21,721 nucleotides of DNA from IMG/VR virus record IMGVR_UViG_3300042523_000434, positions 1 through 21,721 of that record, one strand, 5' to 3'. The position numbers were made by a program, and so were the translations under genes. The stretch is from a virus. Positions within the stretch are counted from its first letter, which is position 1; each line of letters opens with the position of its first letter. This document shows, in pieces, positions 17,928 through 21,721 of the stretch. The notes beneath the pieces were generated by a model. That model saw only the letters and a program-made list of their open reading frames with translations, made no database searches and was not told the origin of the DNA.

Positions 17928-19539
17928 CGAAGTACCCCAAAGTCATACTATTTGGGGAAGAGACATTGCTATTGATAGTTTGCAGAAGAGTGCAGAGATT
18001 GTAACCGTTGATGAGTTTAGCCTAGCATCACCAGAACTTTTAAAGTATCGTGGAATTAATCAAAATTTTAAGCGTAATACTAAAAGAAAACTTGAAAAAG
18101 CTGCACAGATTGGTGTTTCATCTACAACCTATGCAACACCAGTTAATGGAATTAGCGGTGATGATGCAGAATCAAAGCAACTTGTTTTCCTTCAGTATGG
18201 CTATGGTCTTTTTGATGTAGTAGAGCCACCATATAATCTTATTGCTCTTGGCAAAACCTATGAGGTTTCGGCTGCTAATTATGCTGCAATTAATGCAAAA
18301 GTAACAAACATTGTTGGTCTTGGCTACGACTTAATCCCATCACTTAAAGTTAAACAGATGCTAGAAGACCTATCAGATAACCCAGATAAACTAAATAGAT
18401 CTAGGAAAAAGCTGGAACGTGCAAAGGCAGATGTTTTAGAATGGCTAGATACTAGAAATGATAACGAAACATTTACAGAAACTCTAACAAAGGTCTACCT
18501 TGATTATGCAACAACTGGAAATGGTTATCTAGAAATTGGTAGAAAAACAACTGGTGAGATTGGATATATTGGTCATATTCCTGCTGCAACAATGCGTGTG
18601 CGTAGACTTCGTGATGGCTTTGTCCAACTTGTTGGCGGTAAGTTTACATTCTTTAAAAACTTTCACGATGAGGATCAAACAACAGCCCCTATTGGCATAG
18701 ACCCACGACCAAATGAAATTATTCACTTTGCTGACTACACACCAACAAACAATTATTATGGTGTTCCAGCTATTGTTCCTGCAAAAAATGCTATGGCAGG
18801 TAATGAGTTTGCGTCAAAGTTTAACCTAGAATACTTTGAAAACAAAGCAACTCCACGATATATTTTCTGGATTAAGGGAGCAAAACTTTCCAGAGATGCA
18901 GAATCAAAGTTATTTGAGTTTTTCCAAAACAACCTTCGTGGGCAATCCCATAGAACACTTATCGTTCCTCTTCCTGGAGATGAAGCAGGTTCTAAGGTTG
19001 AAGTTAAGATGGAAGCCGTTGAAAACGGTATACAAGACGGATCATTTGATAAGTATCGTAAATCCAATCTTCAAGAAATCCTTATGGCACACCGTGTTCC
19101 GATGACAAAAGTTGGTGCAGGTGAAGGTCTTTCCCTTGCTGCTGCTAAAGAAGCAGACAAGAGCTTTAAGGAACAGGTTACTCGTCCAGCACAAGATGCC
19201 TTGGAGAAAAGAATTACTGCAATCATTTCTGAAAAGACAGACATGTTTAAGTTTAACTTTAACGAGCTTACCCTTACAGATGAAGATACTCAGTCCAAGA
19301 TTGATGAGCGTTACTTAAGAATGCAAGTAATTCTTCCTAATGAAGTTAGGTCTAGAATGGGGATGTCTGGCATTCCTGGGGGAGATGAGCCAGTTCAACT
19401 TACAGGACAACAGGCTGCAGAACAAACAGCACAGGCATCTGGAAATCGGTTGAGGGATCAAGAACGTCAAAACAATCAGGCAGACGAAGGTCAAACTGGT
19501 GCAAGAAATGCCCAAGGCGAAGGTAGACAACAACCGTAA
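17905..19539 (+). CDS. Phage portal protein (HK97/PBSX-type)
   Basis: The dodecameric channel through which DNA enters and leaves the capsid. It is 544 residues when started at ATG 17905, chosen because GGAAGGAAA lies 9 bases upstream; the ATG at 17803 would lie deep in the preceding gene. Family features: a helix-rich N-terminal part, PNEIIHFADYTPTNNYYGVP followed by the stem region, LSRDAESKLFEFFQNNLRGQ, LMAHRVPMTKVGAGEGLSLA in the conserved 'crown-proximal' part, and a C-terminus with NEVRSRMGMSGIPGGDEPVQ. The tail is Gln/Asn-rich and disordered. It belongs with the protease and capsid genes that follow. Confidence 0.92.
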   Translation: MSERVEDNEVPQSHTIWGRDIAIDSLQKSAEIVTVDEFSLASPELLKYRGINQNFKRNTKRKLEKAAQIGVSSTTYATPVNGISGDDAESKQLVFLQYGYGLFDVVEPPYNLIALGKTYEVSAANYAAINAKVTNIVGLGYDLIPSLKVKQMLEDLSDNPDKLNRSRKKLERAKADVLEWLDTRNDNETFTETLTKVYLDYATTGNGYLEIGRKTTGEIGYIGHIPAATMRVRRLRDGFVQLVGGKFTFFKNFHDEDQTTAPIGIDPRPNEIIHFADYTPTNNYYGVPAIVPAKNAMAGNEFASKFNLEYFENKATPRYIFWIKGAKLSRDAESKLFEFFQNNLRGQSHRTLIVPLPGDEAGSKVEVKMEAVENGIQDGSFDKYRKSNLQEILMAHRVPMTKVGAGEGLSLAAAKEADKSFKEQVTRPAQDALEKRITAIISEKTDMFKFNFNELTLTDEDTQSKIDERYLRMQVILPNEVRSRMGMSGIPGGDEPVQLTGQQAAEQTAQASGNRLRDQERQNNQADEGQTGARNAQGEGRQQP

Positions 19540-19553
19540 CAAGAAAAACACTG

Positions 19554-19559
19554 TATAAT
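19554..19559 (+). promoter_or_regulatory. Possible -10 before the protease gene
   Basis: TATAAT, 9 bases before the ATG. The 12-mer TGTATAATTAAA (19552-19563) is repeated exactly at 8175-8186, also before a start codon. No -35 at 16-18 bp and no ribosome site. Confidence 0.4.
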
Positions 19560-19568
19560 TAAAGTGTT

Positions 19569-21347
19569 ATGATTAATTTACAAAAGGCTTCCCTTTCTAT
19601 GAATGGTAACAGCGTCAACTTGACCATGCCAATCTCAAAGATTGATGAAGAAAAGCGTATTGTTTCTGGCTTTGCAACACTTGATAATATTGACAAACAA
19701 GGCGATAGGGTGCTTCCAGAAGCATCAGAAAAAGCTTTTGCAAACTTTCGTGGTAATGTAAGATTGATGCACCAACCTATTCCAGCAGGAAAGGTTGTTT
19801 CTTTTAGATCAGACACTTTTTTCGACCCAGAAACAAAGAAGCAATATACGGGAGTATTTGTAGATACCTATGTTTCTAAGGGTGCTCAAGACATCTGGGA
19901 GATGGTTCTTGATGGTACACTCACTGGTTTTTCAATCGGCGGTGCAATTAAAGAAACAGATACTGAATTAGATGAAGAAACAAATAACACAGTTCGTATC
20001 ATTAAAGAATATGATTTGGTAGAGCTATCACTTGTTGATTCACCTGCTAATCAGTTTGCCAATATCTTTTCTATTCAGAAAACAATCGATGGTGATGTTG
20101 TTGATGGAATGTTTTCCAAGTCCAATATTCAAAATGTATTCTGGTGTGAACAAGAAGAAATGGCATATCTTTCAAATGAAGAAAAATATTCATGCTCTTC
20201 ATGCAGTTCCGATCTTCCATCTATTGGCTGGATTGACGAAATTACAAAAGCAAATGTTGAAGAAGCGATGTCAAAAGTAGTTGAACTACATAAGGCAGAT
20301 AATCCTGGAACTATTACAAGTGATGATGTTCCAAAGAAATATCCAAAGCAAAATCCAAGATTTTCAGATATTCAAACTGAAGAAAATCCTAAAAAGAAAA
20401 AGAAATATGTTAAAAAAGCAGGAGAGTATTCTCCTGGAGATTTTGTTCAGTGGGGTTCCTCAGGTGGGACAGCAAGAGGTAAAGTAACAAGAGTAGTAAC
20501 TAATGGTAAAATTAAAGTACCAAATTCTAGTGTTACAATTACAGGGACACCAGAAGACCCAGCGGTAACTATCAGAGTTTACGAAAAAGACGGAAACTCT
20601 TGGAAGCCGTCTAAAACAGTTGTAGGACATAGAATGAGTACACTTAGATCTTGGACAGTTAAAGTCCTTAAATCTATTGGCGTACAAACAGAAGTTTCTC
20701 TACCTAACACAGTAGTGAATGAGGCAAATGACGCAAAGTTAGTTGCCACACAAATAAATGAAGGAGGTGTTGATATGACTGAAAATAACGAAGTTGCAGA
20801 AGACGCTACAGTTGAAGAAATTGTAGAAGTAACAGAAGAAGTTGTAGTTGATGAAATTGTTGAAGCTGAAGAAGCTCCAGCAGTAGAAGAAATTGCAAAG
20901 TCTGATGAAGTTGAAGTAGCAGAAGATACAGTCGAAACATCCGTAGATACAGAGGGATCTGCAGATGACGCTTCCACCGATAGTGGTGAGGCGACTGACC
21001 TTGAAAAGACTCTTAGTGAAATCAAAAATTTTGTTGGCGAAGCTCTTACAAAGAGTGGCGAAACAAATGCTGCTGCTGTTAATGGTGTTGTAAACACTGT
21101 TGCAGAAGTAACAAAAGCTTTAACCGATAAGCTTGTAGAAAATGATTCTCGTTTAGAAGAGATCAACAAAGGTTTGGCGGATATCGTAAATGCAGTACAA
21201 ACAATTAATGGAAGATTGGAATCTGTAGAAAACGATACCGCTGTAAAGAAATCTGGGGAACTTGAGAGTTCCACAGAAACAACTATACAGAAGTCAGATT
21301 CTGTATGGGGGGGACGCTTCCTCAGTTCCTCGCAATACTTAAATTAG
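19569..21347 (+). CDS. Prohead protease fused to a scaffold domain (592 aa)
   Basis: The N-terminal 175 residues are an HK97-family prohead protease (S78/U35, XkdF-like). Proposed triad: H68 (VRLMHQPIP), S122 (GFSIGG) and E152 (DLVELSLVDSPAN), with spacing close to that in HK97 gp4. It cleaves the scaffold and itself during capsid maturation. Then comes a Cys segment (C193, C209, C212), a lysine-rich linker (near 274-283) and a beta-barrel-like domain (about 286-360: YSPGDFVQWGSSGGTARGKV...VVGHRMSTLRSW) resembling the small DUF2945/TUDOR-type fold. Residues 403-592 are acidic, helical and coiled, typical of a scaffold. An internal start at codon 403 is described separately. No clear ribosome site precedes ATG 19569. 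Confidence 0.9.
   Translation: MINLQKASLSMNGNSVNLTMPISKIDEEKRIVSGFATLDNIDKQGDRVLPEASEKAFANFRGNVRLMHQPIPAGKVVSFRSDTFFDPETKKQYTGVFVDTYVSKGAQDIWEMVLDGTLTGFSIGGAIKETDTELDEETNNTVRIIKEYDLVELSLVDSPANQFANIFSIQKTIDGDVVDGMFSKSNIQNVFWCEQEEMAYLSNEEKYSCSSCSSDLPSIGWIDEITKANVEEAMSKVVELHKADNPGTITSDDVPKKYPKQNPRFSDIQTEENPKKKKKYVKKAGEYSPGDFVQWGSSGGTARGKVTRVVTNGKIKVPNSSVTITGTPEDPAVTIRVYEKDGNSWKPSKTVVGHRMSTLRSWTVKVLKSIGVQTEVSLPNTVVNEANDAKLVATQINEGGVDMTENNEVAEDATVEEIVEVTEEVVVDEIVEAEEAPAVEEIAKSDEVEVAEDTVETSVDTEGSADDASTDSGEATDLEKTLSEIKNFVGEALTKSGETNAAAVNGVVNTVAEVTKALTDKLVENDSRLEEINKGLADIVNAVQTINGRLESVENDTAVKKSGELESSTETTIQKSDSVWGGRFLSSSQYLN
20761..20768 (+). promoter_or_regulatory. Internal Shine-Dalgarno AAGGAGGT inside the protease gene
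   Basis: A full match to the anti-16S sequence, 6 bases before an in-frame ATG (20775). It is stronger than the ribosome sites of the surrounding genes. Confidence 0.85.
20775..21347 (+). CDS. Nested scaffold protein from in-frame internal start (190 aa)
   Basis: Same frame and stop as the protease, starting at its codon 403 (MTENNEVAEDATVEEIVEVT). The product is an independent scaffold: a very acidic first half (Glu/Val repeats), then helices with a heptad pattern (LEKTLSEIKNFVGEALTKSG; LVENDSRLEEINKGLADIVN) and a basic Ser-rich end (VWGGRFLSSSQYLN). It would guide capsid assembly and be degraded by the protease. The arrangement mirrors lambda C/Nu3, where the scaffold is made in excess from an internal start. 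Basis: perfect Shine-Dalgarno plus a domain boundary at exactly this codon; expression itself is inferred. Confidence 0.78.
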   Translation: MTENNEVAEDATVEEIVEVTEEVVVDEIVEAEEAPAVEEIAKSDEVEVAEDTVETSVDTEGSADDASTDSGEATDLEKTLSEIKNFVGEALTKSGETNAAAVNGVVNTVAEVTKALTDKLVENDSRLEEINKGLADIVNAVQTINGRLESVENDTAVKKSGELESSTETTIQKSDSVWGGRFLSSSQYLN

Positions 21348-21374
21348 AAAATAAAAGGCAGGTGAAAAATAAAA

Positions 21375-21721
21375 ATGAGTGATATTTTAGAAAAAGCCGC
21401 AACAAGCGGTACAGTTCTTTCTCCACTAACATCTCCTGGTGCTATGACAGCCCAGGGAAACTCTGGTGACGCAGGTGGTGTTCTTAACCCAACACAATCT
21501 ACACAGTTTATCGAATACATCTTTGATCAGATGGTTCTAGCTAACGATGGTCGCAAGGTAACGATGCGTGGAAATACTATGGAATTGGATAAGATCCGTG
21601 TTGGTTCACGTCTTGTAACAAAAGCTACACAAGCTGAAGATACAGGTGCAAACAGTGCTCCAGCATTCACAAAGATCGAACTTACAACAACAAAGTTCCG
21701 TCTACAGTACGAACTATCAAC
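21375..21721 (+). CDS. Major capsid protein, HK97 fold (partial, 5' end)
   Basis: The first 115 codons are present; the gene continues beyond the window. MSDILEKAATSGTVLSPLTS, GGVLNPTQSTQFIEYIFDQM (about 35-54) and the strand RGNTMELDKIRVGSRLVTKA are typical of HK97-type capsid proteins: a short N-arm, then the E-loop/P-domain start. It forms the icosahedral shell. The ribosome site AGGTGA precedes the ATG, 27 bases after the protease/scaffold stop. Order protease, scaffold, capsid is as usual. Confidence 0.88.
   Translation, partial: MSDILEKAATSGTVLSPLTSPGAMTAQGNSGDAGGVLNPTQSTQFIEYIFDQMVLANDGRKVTMRGNTMELDKIRVGSRLVTKATQAEDTGANSAPAFTKIELTTTKFRLQYELS

Noticed and set aside
20579-21274. 231-codon open frame antisense to the scaffold region
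   Set aside because: Its Ser/Thr/Ala-rich composition is the mirror of the Glu/Val/Ala codons of the scaffold; no start signal and no family features.

Overview
The window looks like part of a tailed bacteriophage (Caudoviricetes) infecting a low-GC member of the Actinomycetota. The phage call rests on an HK97-type head module at the right end (portal, prohead protease with scaffold, major capsid protein), tail-fibre genes and holin-like membrane proteins. The host call rests on a WhiB-family iron-sulphur regulator (four cysteines in the canonical spacing plus a GIFGG turn), a protein family known only from Actinobacteria and their phages. Many small genes also resemble families I associate with actinobacteriophages. 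The sequence is AT-rich, so a low-GC planktonic lineage is a reasonable guess, but that is inference.

Left arm (1-6360, minus strand): a tRNA-Asp, then about 26 tightly packed small genes of 25-161 codons read leftwards. They include whiB, seven or more tiny cysteine-rich (zinc-ribbon-like) proteins and at least five tiny membrane proteins. They form about ten transcription units. Almost every unit starts with the same module: a sigma70-like promoter whose 17-bp spacer carries TGTCAGACC, with TCACTGAAA and often TGTCAATTACGACA further upstream. Most units end in a small GC hairpin built on GGG-TCG-CCC or its complement. This multi-copy promoter/operator/terminator system is the most striking feature of the window.

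Junction (6360-6780): a non-coding, AT-rich region where transcription diverges. It holds a perfect consensus DnaA box (a second lies at 5456), two pairs of long direct repeats, a perfect 17-bp palindrome and three 11-bp direct repeats just upstream of the hsp20 promoter. It is a candidate replication origin and/or early-late switch.

Right arm (6779-21721, mostly plus strand): a small heat-shock protein, two holin-like membrane proteins, a glycosyltransferase, three tail-fibre or baseplate-type proteins, a class II (B12-dependent) ribonucleotide reductase with its own strong promoter, a very large LamG-type tail protein, a small pre-portal protein, portal, and a protease whose 3' end contains an in-frame internal start with a perfect Shine-Dalgarno sequence. 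That internal start would release a separate scaffold protein, as in lambda C/Nu3. The major capsid protein runs off the right edge. Two minus-strand single genes (7246-7458 and 11803-12015) are inserted with their own promoters. No terminase gene is visible next to the portal. Several right-arm genes have a -10-like hexamer 5-9 bases before the start codon and no clear Shine-Dalgarno sequence, suggesting leaderless mRNAs.
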